Source of the DNA: Schizophyllum amplum
Taxonomy: Eukaryota > Basidiomycota > Agaricomycetes > Agaricales > Schizophyllaceae
DNA length: 64,000 bases
Assembly (NCBI GenBank): GCA_007026445.1
Contig: VDMD01000010.1
Span: 774,318 to 838,317 of the forward strand
Reading direction: 5' to 3'
Shown here: positions 41,401 through 54,800 of the stretch, piece after piece
How the letters are laid out: the number at the start of each line of letters is the position of its first letter
Position numbering within the stretch: position 1 is the stretch's first letter
Notes under the pieces: model-generated
Seen by the model: the letters and a program-made list of their open reading frames with translations, nothing else
Databases searched by the model: none
Told to the model about the DNA's origin: nothing
Made by a program: the position numbers and the translations under genes

Positions 41401-44400
41401 AGTCTGTCAGTCTGCGCTCACGCGCTATCGATCAGATTTCCCCGCCGTCTTGGTGGCCGCATAGCGCTTGGCGATACATTGGTCGCAACGACATCGCGGC
41501 TAGTGCGGGCGACAATGTGAAGGTCCTCCGCACCGATGGATACGCCAGGATCAAACAGCTCATTGTGCGTTCATCGATATCTGATGTTTCCTGGCCAATC
41601 GCTCAACGACCAACCCAGTCCGAAGCGCAGAATCGACCCTCCATCGCTGATATTGCTGCAGATGCGCGGGTCGCAGGGGCTGGCGAGTCTAAAGATTCTA
41701 AGGTTGAGGCCAAGGTCAGGCGCACGGTTTCCAATTGCATGCAAAGACTCACGCATGTATTAGAATTCGCTTACCTCTGCGGTCGAAATAGGCCAAAAGG
41801 AATTCACCGATGTGCGGTTCGGCAGCGATCGACGCCTTGACGAAGTCGGGCGCATGCTCAACTCATCCCTGATACCAACTATCAGAGTCATGGAGCGACC
41901 AGACCTTAGGTCCGCAATGTTCACCTACAAAGGAACCTCGTTGCTCATCTTTGCCATAGTGAGACAGATCAAGTCAAAGAACAGCAGAGTCTGGCCATAC
42001 GAGTGGCTGAGCGCACCCTTGCTTTGCCATACGGGCGCGCGATGTTCACGTTTGCCACTCTCGACTCTGTCAATCGGGAGTCATACCAGATCCCCAAGAT
42101 GGAGTACGTTGTCCGATTGCACCCACACAACTTGACCGTTTCTCCGGAGCAAGGGATCGTACTGGACTCACTCGCATGGGGCGACTTCCATAACGGTGTA
42201 GCGGCCGGGCTACGAATTGCGCCCTCCGCTCGTGGCATAGACTCCTCGTGGATCGCGTTCAACAGGCCGGATGAGCTTACAGCGGAGCATGCGGGTTTCC
42301 TTTTCGCTTTGGGTCTGACCGGACACCTCCGAGAGCTGCTCACCTGGCATACGTTTGGCTATCTCACGCCCAAGCACGACCTCACATCGATCGGCATCCT
42401 CCTCGGGCTTGCTGCTGCGAATGTCGGAACAAGCGATAGCGCGGTCACGAAGCTACTGACCGTTCACACCCCCGCGCTTCTACCCACTCCTGGAGTCGAC
42501 TTGAACGTGTCGCTGATGACGCAAGCGGCAGGACTTGCTGGAATTGGTGTGCTCTACCTCGCCACTCGTAATCGACGTATGGCGGAAGTATGCATTAGTC
42601 AGGTATCGCGACGCGATCTCGTGCCAGCCGACATCACCAACGAACACCGAGAGGCGTATACGTATTCGGCGGCTCTGGCGTTTGGCATGATCATGTTGGG
42701 CAAAGGTTCTGGAGTCCCTGCGGACATGGCTCTTGTCGCGCGCCTCAACGCACTTATTCATGGACCGGATCCCGGAATGACCCTCGAGGGCTTGCCCCCG
42801 CCAACGCAATACGATCTGACCCTCACGTCACCGGCCGCAACCATAGCATTGGGCCTCATGTATCTTCGCACGGGCCGACGGGATATCGCCGCCTTGCTTG
42901 AGATCCCGGAGACAATACGGGAGCTCGAACACTTGCAGCCCAGCTTTCTCGTCCTCCGCATCGTAGCCAAGGCGCTTATACTTTGGGACGACGTACAGCC
43001 GAGTCAAGAGTGGCTCAACTCGCAGATCCCGGCCACGGTCACTCGGGCCATGGACATCAAGGCCAAACGGACCGGTGAACATGTCGACGATGCGCTGGAA
43101 CTCGCCTACTACAACATCGTCGCGGGATGCTGCTTCGCTCTTGGCCTCAAATACGCGGGCACCGCTCTCCAGCCGGCCTACAAGCTCGTTGTGAAATACT
43201 ATGACATTTTCACGCGCTTGGTGTACACTCAAGGTGAGACCTACGCCATTCTGACCCTTGCGACCGCTCACCGATGGATGCAGGCGTCGCCTTCGAACAT
43301 CGAATTAAGCGATCCGCTGTGCGCGACGGGCTAAATATCATCTCGCTCTCGCTGGCTATGATCATGGCGGGCACAGGCGAGATCACGACATTGCGGCGCT
43401 TCCGCATAGCGTATGGGATGCACCAGCAGTCCATCTACCACCAGGGCTTCAAGTACGGCACGCACATTTTCAACCACACCTCCATAGGGCTGCTCTTCCT
43501 CGGCGGCGGCCGATACACCCTCGGCACGTCCGACGTGGCCATCGCCTCGATGCTCGTAGCTTTCTTCCCGCGGTTCAACAACATGTCCTCCGACAACAGA
43601 AGCTACCTGCAAGCACTGCGGCATCTATGGGTGCTCGCCATCGAACCCCGATGCCTCATCGGGCGCGATGTTGACACCGCCGAGGTTGTGTACCTTCCCG
43701 TGAAGGTGAACAACAAGGATAAGGAAGGGAACCTGGGCATCTCGTCGCTCATTGCGCCGACGCTCTTCCCTGACGTCGAGACTCTGGCTTCGATCAGGGT
43801 GGACACGCCTCGCTACTGGCCTCTCTTCATGAACGTCGAGCACGACCACCGCCACAAAGACAACCTGCTCAGCACGCAGACAATCTTCGTTAAGCGTCGA
43901 TCCGCCTTCCTCAGTTACATCGAGGACCCGAAGGGTAGTCGCAGCCTCTTCGTCCGCTCGGGTTCGTCCTCTGGCGACTCAGCTGTGCTCGACGTTCCGC
44001 AGGCCATCGACATTCTGACGCACCCCGCCGCCGACCTCTCCGACTTCATCTCCTCGTTCTCTAACGACTTCCTCTTCCTCGCCTTTGCCGACCACATCTG
44101 CCGCGATGAGAGTCACACGGACTTTGAGAAGATGTTCCACACCTACTGCCACGCGGCCCTCCTCGACTGTGTCCTGCACGACAAGCCGCAGACGTTGCAG
44201 GCGCACCTCACGCTCTTTCAGCACCGCCAGATGGGCTGCGAGAGCGCGTACTTTGTCTTGCGGCAGCTAGACCTGCGCGTCGCGGCGGAGTACTACGGGA
44301 AGCTGTACGACAAGCGCTCGAGCGGGCGCACGGAGCGAAACTACCGGATGCCGCTGCTGCGGGAGGCTGAGGTGACGAGCGCGATGCTCGAGATCGACCG

Positions 44401-44752
44401 GCGACTGGACGACGTGCGCCGGAAACCCGAGTTCGTGCAGGCGCTGCGACAATACGTGCTGGGGCAGCCGGTAACGCGCGGTGCGGACGCGACGTCGCCG
44501 ACAAAAGAGCTGGCGTGGTACCTCACGCGTAACAGCGTGCCGGGAACGTTGTTCATTGAGATGATGAGAGACCTTATGCGGCAGGCCGTCGAGGGGCTGA
44601 CAGGCGCTCCTGAAGACATGCCTGTGTTGCACAGAGGCGTCGAGCATGTCCTACACAGCGCCAGCATGAGGATCGCCGGGATAGTGGGGAACGCCTGGTG
44701 CATACGCAGCATGGAGGAGATCGTGGAGTTGTGGAAAAGTGGGAACTCATAA
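35484..44752 (+). CDS. APC1: Anaphase-promoting complex subunit 1 (APC1)
   Basis: Scaffold of the APC/C ubiquitin ligase, which targets securin and cyclin B in mitosis. I place 23 exons: 35484-36703, 36803-36840, 36960-37088, 37282-37372, 37497-37978, 38131-38183, 38261-38300, 38468-38638, 38840-38938, 39011-39139, 39196-39321, 39445-39990, 40074-40256, 40315-40393, 40531-40609, 40662-40734, 40786-41010, 41056-41381, 41436-41564, 41619-41714, 41764-41909, 41960-43233, 43284-44752. They sum to 7203 nt (2400 residues), with consistent phases and no frameshift. The N-terminal part fits the APC1 beta-propeller. WPHSAWRYIGRNDIA, RLDEVGRML and AERTLALPYGRAMFTF are APC1 signatures, followed by the PC-repeat region (GLTGHLRELL, GILLGLAAANVGT, TSIGLLFLGGGR). 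Longer than yeast or human forms because of low-complexity inserts. The start is ATG 35484; the frame is open upstream but has no ATG. Confidence 0.93.
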
Positions 44753-46529
44753 ATTCAGGCGCGTATGTTGTTGCTTGAACGCTTCTTCGTATTTTTGTAG
44801 CATATGTATCTCTGTACTTGTAGACTAACAAGGCAGCTCTTGGAACGAACTTGATTTGGGTAGCAATCGAACAACAAGTGATGCCTCCACTGGGCTGATT
44901 CGCAGGGGAAGATGTACGACGTCGGCGCTTACAAGGTGACCCGGCGGCGCGGTTCTTGGGTGACGGGGGCGTGGCAAGGAAGGATGAGAAGGGAGGTAGA
45001 TGATTACCGGTCTGTGCGAGGAAGAGGTACGCTGCAATGAGGTGTACGTCGCAAGGGCGCAAGGGAGGACACATTGTGCGGCGAGGAAGGGAACATGCTG
45101 CTAGGAAGGGGTGTGAAGGGGAGCGAGGAAGGGGACGTGCAGGTGATTGTCGACGCTGTACTTACGGGCTTGCAAGGAGGTCATCGCCGAACCCGAGAAT
45201 GAAGACCAGCCGATTCCGAGTGGATGGATGAGGGTACCTGAGTCCAGAACATATTCTGCCGCGAGCAGCGCGTGAAAAAGTAGACGTTTGACTCCGTGGA
45301 GGTGACGACGTGCGGGACGGCTGCGCCTTGTCGCTGCCGAGCCACCGTTCGTCTACTTCCGGCACGCACAGCCAAAGAGTTTTCGCGAACAGCGACGACG
45401 GGGCGACGGTCACGAAGCAGCCGTTCAGAATGCAACTGAAGCCAGCTGCACGTCACCGTGGAATGCAGTGTCGAGAAGAACGGTCAACGGATTTGCGACC
45501 AAGGGGCGTCATGCGGCGGTGGCTGATCGTGGGACTTTTCATTTTGGCGTCGGTCCGAGAATTGCCGCTTTAGTGCCGAGGCGGCATCGGATGTTCGGAG
45601 CGACTCCGAGCGGTCGTGTGAAAATTCACGATGTGATGCGTTCGCTGCGATGTCCCAAGCATCCGGTGATGCACGGTTGGGTGCGTTCTTGCGCGGGACG
45701 CGATGATAATCCCTGGGCGCAGGCAAGCATATGTTGTCCCGGCCCCGGCATGATGCCCAGCTCTTTTGCGCCCAGCACACGGAGGGGTGTGCAATTGACG
45801 AGCGGATGATGGTGATGATCTGCCGATTACGACGCGCTGACTCGTTCGTTTGTCTTCGCGCTTTTTTCGTTTTTTTTTTTTTTTACATTCCCCCCCTTCG
45901 GGATGCGCTTCCGACTGGGTCTTCCGGTCTACATAACACCTCAGATTTGTAAAGGACATAGACAGGTTCTGGTGCTTGTCCGCAGCCACCATCTCTGCCC
46001 GTCTTCCTCCCGCGTTTGTCTAGCGCACGCTTGTTGGACGCGACACTTGTACCTCCCCGACGCGCCTGTTCAGTGAAAGACGCGCCTTCGCGATCTGCAT
46101 CCCGCCTCGCACCACGTTTGAAGTGCGTTGACGCGCGCCCCGCCAGCCAAAGACAGACAGCAACAGTGCAGATCGCCCAGCGAGTTCGCTGACACCGGCG
46201 ATCTTCCCTGTCTCCAAGCTGTACGTGTTCCCTGCACATTCCCCCGCTCTAGCCCCGGTCACTCATCGCGGTCTGAAGCGCGTCGAAACAGCCTCTGCGC
46301 GTTTCAGCAGGCGAATTACCGCCAAAGGGTGAGATTGGCCTTCATACCGGACATCGCCGCATTCAAATCGCAGGGACTCATTGAATTCTTCTAGGACTCA
46401 TTGAATCTTCTAGGCGCCTAATCGACGCGCTGAGAAAGCCTGTCATCTCATCACTGTTCCTTGCTCTAACGCCGGCCTTCATAACGTAGCAACCAAGCCA
46501 CTGAGCCTCCTTGCTTCCCCCCACCCGCC
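44753..46529. other. Intergenic region between APC1 and the zinc-finger gene
   Basis: Contains the APC1 3' flank and a T16-17 run near 45866-45884. Short frames on both strands have no recognisable domain. CT-rich sequence from about 46440 may be the leader of the next gene. Confidence 0.5.
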
Positions 46530-49500
46530 ATGCCACCGGCCGCCGACCCCCAAAACATCGACGACGTCGTCCACCGCCTCGAGCGGCTCGCGCTCGCCAT
46601 GCGTGGCCGCGAGCTTCACGTCGGCTCGCGCCAACCGCCCTCCCTCGCCGCGCACTTTGCGCGCCCCGCGCCCAGAGAAGAAGAACCCGAGGAACCCGTC
46701 GTGATCGACACCTTCTCCCCCCGCCCGCTCGAGACCTTCTCGGCGCGCCCGACAGCGTTCGACCCCTCCCCCACCTCCTCCTCCTCGCGCAGCCTGCCGA
46801 GTCCATCAACACACGCGAGTCCTTCACTGCGCACGCGACTGCGGTCCTGGACTCCTTCTTCGCTACGCGCTCGCGCGTTGTTCGCGTAAGTCATTCGACC
46901 TCTTCCTCCCGATTCTTTTTGGGTTTCTCAGTCCCGGCGCGTCGTCCCTACGCGTCCTCGCACCAAGTGTATCCTCCCGCGCTCGTCCCTTGATCCCACC
47001 TCTACCCCCGCCTTTGCCCCTACACGCGATATCTCAATACACCGTTATCCCCAATAGAGCCTATCTGACGCTTACCATTCATTAGGTTAACCATCTCGCG
47101 ACACAAGGCAATCACACACCAGGCGGAGACCTCCCGGCTTTGTCGGTACTTTTCGTGCGTGACCGACACCCACCGGGTGCTGTTGACGTAACTGACCACC
47201 CACTAGGGCGCGAACGGAACCGTTGCCAGCTCGCAGGGCGTGCACGGGTTGTCCCGAATTCCAGCGGACAAGCAGTCTCCAGCCCGCAATCACTCTGGAC
47301 GCGCGACGAGCAGGGCGCGCACCGCGGTGCATGGGCCGTGTTTAGGACGCACGAGGAGGTGAGTGAGCGTTCCTCTCATTTTTTCTTTTTTCTTTTCTCT
47401 CGTTCCATCGCCTTGTTCTATCCACTCTCCTCCTCCACCCTCTCCCTTCCTTCACATCCGCCTTCACCTTGCACCACCTCTCACCCGCACCCCTCATTGC
47501 CAATGGCGACCGGGGTACCGGCGCGCCGTTCCTGACATGCGCGCTGACATACGGCATTTGGCTGACATACGGCGGGGACGATGATGCTGCGATGATGTTG
47601 AGGGCACTGCGCGGCTTTGACGGCGCTGCGTGGCTTTGAGGGCGCTGACGGCGCGCGCAGCGTGGTACTGATCATTATCGTCGTCCATGTCCGAGTGTCC
47701 GAACTTATTATTTCCGAACGCGTCCGATCTTGTTCGACCTGTCCGTGTCCCAAACTTGGGTCTCTTGTGTCCAAACTTGTATTCTTGTGTCCGAACCTGA
47801 CTCTGGCTTTCTTGGAACCTTGGCTTCATTCGATCTTGTCAATCTTTCGCCTCTGAACTCTCCTCTCTATCCAAGCGGCGTGCTAATAAACCTCTTCCAG
47901 GCCTGTCGTCTACTTGCCCTCGCGGCGTCTCTGCCTGCCTACATAGCCGTGCTCCCCGCTTTGGAAAGCGATCTGGAGCCGTTCAGTAAACTGAGGCGTG
48001 TTGAAGTCCCGCCGGTGCGTATTTTCTCATTTATGCGTCTGTGGTCACTCGCATGCGACTGTGTTCCATGCGCGCCACCATCGTCCCTTGTGTGTGCGAC
48101 TGTCGTTCCCCGCATGCTCAAGAATAATCATAGATCCCTGCTGCTCCTTCAGTCGCCTCCAACGGCTCGGCACCCATGTTCTCGAGCATGTCCGCGCCGT
48201 ATTCAAGCATGTCAGGACCCAGCGGCCCTCGTCCTTCGTTCGACGCCGGCGCCCGTTTTTCCTTTGACACTGGTAGCCGCCCTTCAATTGATGGTCGCCA
48301 TTCATTCGATGGTCGCCCGTCGTTCGACGCCCGTCCGTCGTTCGACGCTGGCCCTGCGTACCATGACCACGATGCCACGTCTGCGCAGTCCTACGCCATC
48401 TCAAGCAATCCGCCCAACCCGCGCACGAGCTTCCGCCTTGGCGACTGGATGTGAGTGTCGTTCCTTAGCTCGTTCTTCACTACCTTGCCTTGGCCCTTTC
48501 CCGCGCACCCCCATTTGTTGCGTAGCCCTTCTCTCTCATTTTGTCATATCCACTACGATCTCGCTATTTCGCTTGTCTTTTGGCCACGCGCCCGGCCCCC
48601 ACGTGGCTCGCACGCCCTTTGTCCTTTTTTTTCTCTTTCTTCTTCCATTCTCCGTTTGACAGATTGGCTTGGGCACATTTGTAGTCTCGATCGGGTGTGT
48701 TTCACGGGCGACATATCGTTGGCTGCGCACGACGTATAGTTGGCTGTACGCGACGTTATCGCTGGCTGCCACCGGTGTGTCATTGGCGGTACTCGTCGTG
48801 CCATTTGCGGTTCGCGGCGTGTCGCTGGCGTGCTACTAGCTGTTCACGACAAATCCGTGGTTGTTCTCGACGTCTTGCTGACCATATTGCCTTTTTAGAT
48901 GTGGCGCAGCCAAATGCGGAGCTCACAATTTTGGGTATGTCTCCGTCCCTCGTTCTGTCTCACATTATCTACTTCTGGCGGGCCCCCCATCATCCGCCGC
49001 GCGGAGGTTCTTTTCTGTCTAAGGACACTTTTGGTCCTTGTCACCTCTCCCCTTTCCCCCTCTGCGCTTCTGCATCTCCCCTGTGCTTCTCCATCTCCGG
49101 TTGCTCTATCCGTCGATCGCCTTGGTCCTTGGTCAATTTCCCCGGCCCACAACCTCGCCTATCAGTCGTTCTTTGACCTATATATCTCACGCTCGTTGCT
49201 CTCCTACCACCTTATATTCCCCTTGACTACGTATACTGATGCTGCCACTTCCCAGTCGCAACGTCGCCTGCATCGGCTGTGGCAATGCGCGCGCGAGCAA
49301 TGGAATGCCGCCGCCACCAGCGCAGGGCCATCTTCAGTCCGCGCGCCCGGTGCCGTCTCCCCGCTTCGCCGCTTCGTTCGCATCCCAGCAGAACTACGGC
49401 CACCCCAACGGCTTCGGTCATCCCAACGGATTTGCCCATCCCAACGGCGCCGGTACACACAACGGCCTCGCTACGCTCAACGGCAACGGCTTCGCTTCGT

Positions 49501-50942
49501 CCAACGGCTTCGCCCAGCCCAACAGCTTCGCCCCGCCTCCGCCGCAGAGCAAGCCCAATCACCCGCTCCTCACACCGTCGGGCCGCGCGTTCGCATCCGG
49601 CGGTAGCGTCAAAAACATTTCGGGCGATCCGTTGTCGCCGTGCTTCATGTTCTGGCCGGACAATGAGCCGTTCCCGGAGCAGGGCCAGATACGCCCCAGC
49701 ACGCTCGTGGGCGTTCCTGTGCGTTCCTCTTTCTCTATCCGCCTCTGGGTGCATGCATACTCAAGCTGATCTCCAGCAGCCTCCCATTCTCAACACCGGT
49801 AACCGTGGCCCGATTACTCATGTGTGTTGCGCCGCTTGATTGTATGTGGCTAGCCGTCTGACCCATTTTGCAGCAACCCGGGGACTGGATATGTAAAAAG
49901 TGCAACTACCTGAACTGGAGGCGGCGCAAGGTCTGCCAGACCTGTCTGCCTTGTGCGTATACAGACCATCTATATCTGCACTAGTTCTGACGGCCATGCA
50001 GATGCGGAAGGCAACGGGGACTCTATCTCCGCGGCAGTCCAGGCGGAGCGCATCGCGCTGCTCACGAACGTGCTCACGCAAACGAGCGACTCCCCGCCGT
50101 CGGCCCACCCCTCGTCGATCGCCTCGTCCTCCGCGAACAACTCGCCCCCTTCGCATCATGCAATCGCATCCAACATGCTTCCCACGCAGCAGCAGCCCAA
50201 TCTCATGCTCCGCTCGCAGTCCGATGACGCCCCCCGCAGCGCGCCGGCCGTTTATGGAGCAGTGTATCGCCGCCGCTGCCGCAACCGCGGGCCATCGTGC
50301 AACGATCTAGGTCCCACTTCGACCTCGGTGCGCACGCAACGCAGAACGGATGCCGCATAACAGTACTATGCCCCACAATATCGCGACGCTGCAGAACACC
50401 ACGATGAACGCCGCGATGTTGCAGAATGGCTCAATGGCGCAGAACGGCCCGATGTCGCAGAGTGCCACAATGCTGCAGCACACCGCGATGCTCCAGAACG
50501 CAGCGTCCTCCGCACCGTTCTCGCCGACGTCTATGCAGTTCTCGCCGCCCTTCATGCCAGTCCCTGCGCCTGCGGGGATCCCGCTTCTGCCGTCGTTCCT
50601 GCAAGACATGGTGCAGCCATCGCCGAGCCTGTCCCCTTCGTCCACGTCGTCGTCCCGGAGCTGCCCTTCGAAGAGCATCTGCTGGACTCCGCCGGCTCGT
50701 CGCGGTCATCGTCGCGCCACCGGGGGTCTTGCAGGACATGTGGACGGGCCGGCACCTCCGCCACTGACGAGCATCTGGCGTATGGACCGGAAGGAGAGTC
50801 GGCCCGGTGGAGTGGAAGGAGGGTCGGACCCTCGTTCAACCCGTTCGGGTCGGAGGCGGTCGGCTGGCAGCGCTCGTCTAGTCAGGAAAGGGAGCGGCTG
50901 CACTCGGCTGGCATTCTGCATGCCAAGGATGGGTTCGCTTGA
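46530..50942 (+). CDS. RanBP2-type double zinc-finger protein (Nrp1/ARP-like)
   Basis: Probable RNA-binding protein. Start MPPAADPQNIDDVVHRLERLALAMR at 46530. Clear exons include 48899-48934, 49256-49718, 49778-49821, 49874-49952 and one starting at 50002. Zinc finger 1 is built across three exons (GDW-ICGAAKCGAHNFG-RNVACIGCGNARAS). Zinc finger 2 is at 49874-49960 (QPGDWICKKCNYLNWRRRKVCQTC). Both have the W and four cysteines of RanBP2-type RNA-binding fingers. Between them lie asparagine/glycine HPNGF repeats and the conserved SPCFMFWPDNEPFPEQ. The C-terminal part is Q/N/M-rich and appears to end LHSAGILHAKDGFA at 50942. The frame breaks near 46780, 50340 and 50655 without splice sites. Yeast Nrp1 has a comparable layout; naming beyond the zinc fingers is inference. 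Confidence 0.7.
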
Positions 50943-51822
50943 ACGCCATTGTCTGCGGGTCCAATCGAGCACCGATCTGTGGGTCCATTCAAAACTCTGA
51001 TCATAGATCGTGCTAACTTGTGGATAGATTGTATCGCGTCGCACATGCATCGGTTACCATCTGACCACGAAGAGGACGACGAAATCGCAACAACCCCCAC
51101 CCCCATCATCGCTAATATTTACTGAGCACATCAACAACCGGCTGGACATCATCATCGCCCATACGTATCGCGGTCGAGCTCGCTGTGCTCCCGCCCCGGA
51201 TTTACAACGACCATGGACATGGACAACCAATCCCGCGCCCCGTTTCTTTTCCCCTCCTCTGCGGGACGTTTGGAACAGTTGTTTGGAGCTTTCTACACCC
51301 GTCATATTATCCCCGTGTCCGTTCTTGGAGTGCGCTGTACCCTCTTCCTCTTCGCTCGAAACGCCTATCTAACCTCGAGGATCACCATCTAACCCGTAAT
51401 CTACCCGCTACTAATACCATTCCCTCCGCGTCTTGTGTGTTGTTGTCTTGTACTTGCTTCCCCGGATTCCTCCCCTCTGCTCTAGAGCGCTGCTTTATCT
51501 GCCCTCCGATGTATGTAGCAAGTAGATGGTATTTATGAAGCGGCCCCCCTCGCCTCGGACTCGTCTTATACTACGTCTGTACGCCACTGGGATGGCCTCC
51601 AAAAATGATAGACGTGTTGAACGAAGAGAGGGGATGCCCATGTGATATCTGGAAAAGGCGTGTTCCACGACACGAGGCATCAGGATTACATCTGACCGGC
51701 ATCGTGTGCGTACGCGCCGATCCCAGCAGCAAGCACGTCCTCCTCATCGCCGCCAGCCGCGTCTCTCCGTCTCTCCGGGGCCATCTCGAGAAATCTCCGC
51801 CATCCGTGTTCACTTGCTGTAG
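50943..51822. other. Intergenic region
   Basis: 3' flank of the zinc-finger gene and 5' flank of the coiled-coil gene. Nothing else supported. Confidence 0.5.
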
Positions 51823-54800
51823 ATGTCCTACGTGGCCTCGCACCCCCGTGCCATTCTCAGCGTCGTCGTCCCCCCGTCACTTCGACCGCGTCCGGCTCCC
51901 ATATCTAGGCGACATAATCCCAATCCATCCCTCGAGTTGAACCCGACGAGAACTTCAAAGAATGACCTGCGCGCGCGCATACACGAGAACCTGCGCGAGA
52001 TGGCGGAAAACGCGCGGAAAGAACGCGAGAAGGCGATCAGCGAGGACGCCGAACACGAGGACGACCACCAGAGCGTATACGAGGAGACGATGCGCGATTT
52101 GCGCATCGTGGCCGAGGAATCGTACCAGGCTGAGCTCCAGCGCGAGCGGGAGGCGCGCAGGTGGTCGTCGGGCTCGTCCGCTCCTCCTGCCTGGTTGCTG
52201 AGCGAGCAGCAGGCCATCTGGGACAAGGCAATACAAGGCTCAGGAGTTCCCCAGACCCCCCTCGACGCCGCCGACCCAGCGCACAGCGACGAGCAGCCCC
52301 CGGGCGACTCGTCCCCAGTCGCCACCCGCCCACCATCTGTCCGCTCACGCACCATCAGCCAGGCAGTCGCGCCCGATGCCGCAGATGACGGCTCCCCCCG
52401 ATCGCGCTCCGAACGTCGCCCCTCCCTCACCGCCTCCAGCGCGCCCAAGCTCGTCCCCGAGATCTGGAGGCCATCCATCACGCCGGACGAGGGATGCGCA
52501 TGCCTCACGCCCGGGCTACATGCAGCGCAGGGGCAGCACCGCCAGCGTGCGCTCCGTCAACTCTATCAACTCAACCTCGCAGAGGCTACCCACTACGCCC
52601 TCAATTCCAGAAAACGACGTCGCGGGTACCAGCGAGGGCGATCCGCGAGAGAGACCGATCACGTCGGAGGACTCACAGAGGATCCTCCAGGAGCGTACTA
52701 GCCAGAGCCAGCTTCGGGACCCACCTGCTCTGCGTGACCGTGCGAGCAGCGGTCAACTACGCGCATCGGTAGCGGCGCTAGCTTGGACTCTCCGCAACCG
52801 CAGAGACAGGGTAGATATCCCTCGTCGAAGCTATCGCGACAACGCTGGTGGGTGCCTACTTGCATACACCGAGTTTGACACTGATGATCTTCATCAGAAT
52901 CCTCTTCCAGCACATACGCAGCACCAGTCTGGATCTCTTACGAGAGGCTCGCCATCTCCTCTTCTATGGAAGACAAGTCCCGTCGCTTCAGCAAGAGCTC
53001 ACTCGATTGGGTGCCTGGAAGCAAACAGTCCCTCCTCCTCCAAGTCTGTGCTCAGCCAAAGTCCATCCTCGTGCCCGCACCGCATAAGGCATCCCCTCAG
53101 TCAGCCCATGAAGCTCCTTCAAGCGCTCGCACTCGGACTGTATCGAGCGTCTCAAGCTCAACCCAGAAGCAGGCAGCGCCGTCCCTGATTAGCCAAGGCG
53201 CGCCACCCCAGAACGGAGCGTAGGTCCCCATCTCCTCAATATGGTCAAGGTCGAGGGCCCGCTGTCCCAGTTAGAGGTGCGTGCCGAAAATATGACAACG
53301 TGCATCGCGTGACGAAATACCTGCAGGATTTCGCCTTCCAAATCTGGTGTTGCACCGATGCAGGTCAACGAGCACTCAGTGACCGCGAGAGGCCACAGTC
53401 CCTCCTGAGCAAGCGCCCGGCCCCCAAGGACCGGGTATGTGGCGCGAGACATCGTATACGTCCGAGGCTGGCGTCACTGTGATGGAGAAGGACGCGTGCT
53501 GCCCTGGCTGAACGACCCGCCACTTCAGACCGCAGAGCAATACCCATTCCCCGCGAGCCGCCAGGCGGACCCGCGGCTCTCCAAGCGGCCGACGCACATA
53601 CCCCTACCGCACAGGTGGACACAGGATGGTGTCGGCAGCCCCTCTCGACTACGTCGCACACCAGCAGGGCAGCCAGCCGATACCGTACCCCCACGCTCCC
53701 GTCCAGTGTCCGACGACGAAGAGGGTTCCGGCACGGAGGATAGCGAGGAGGAGATGCGCGTCACCCGTGTCGTGGAAAGTGAAGAGGACGACGAGGACGA
53801 GGAAGACCCAAACTACTCCGCCTTACCATTCTCCAGATCGCCACAGCCAATACGATCGCCGCCATACCGGTAGCCTCGCCGAACTCGCTGGCGCGCTCCC
53901 GAGTGACCTCCAACGCAGACCCGAGGACCCTCTGGATCCCGGCATCCACGCGCGAAAGCGACCGCGCAGCCTCCCGCCCCGCGTGGCCTCAGAACCGGCG
54001 CGCAACCGACCCCGCGCGCGACGCACGTACCCTGCGGCAGGCCAGCGGGCCCAGTAAACCGCTTGCGGGCGGCAGCAAGCCCTACAAACCCACCGCCCCG
54101 ATACGATTGGGCAGATCCTACCAAGCCACGCGCCCACCGACGCCCGATTCCTCGAGCACTGAGGGGAACTGACTCCGACAGCGAGCGTTGACGCCCGCCG
54201 AGGATGATTCGGAGGAAGCCATCGTGCCGCCGAGTCGGCGCTCGTTGGGGAAGGCGCCGGCGCAGCAGCAACCGCCGCCCCCCCGCCGCGACCAAGAGAC
54301 TTGGTCGCGTGCGCGAGGGGCAAATCGCCCGCGAGAGGATGGCGCAGCTCGAGTACGAGAGGATGCGGCGCGTCGAGAGCGAGAGGATGCGCAGCGCGTG
54401 CGGAAGGCGGAAGCGGAGCGCAAGGCGGACGAGGACAGACGTGCGCGGGAAGAGGAGGAGCAAGCTCGGCGAGAAGAGGAGGAGCGCCTTGAAGCTGAAC
54501 GCGTCGAATCTGAACGCCTTGCGCAGAGCAGCGCGAGCGCGAAGAACGCGAGCAACGTGAACGAGAGGAGGAGGAGGAGCGCGCACGCGAGGAGGAGCAG
54601 CGCGTACGCGAGGAAGAAGAGGCCGAGAAGCTTCGCCTCGTGGAGGAAGAGGCCGCCCAGGCTGCCATCGCTCAGGAGGAGAAGCGCAAGCTGGAGGAGG
54701 AGGAACGGCAGAGACACGCAGTCCTGAAGTGCCGAAGAAGAGCGCCAAGCAGAGGAGAAGGAGGAGAAGGCCAGGAAGGACGCGCTGGACAAAGCGCACC

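Noticed and set aside
45037..45809. Small genes between APC1 and the zinc-finger gene
   Set aside because: Frames under 115 codons on both strands with no recognisable motif or intron structure.
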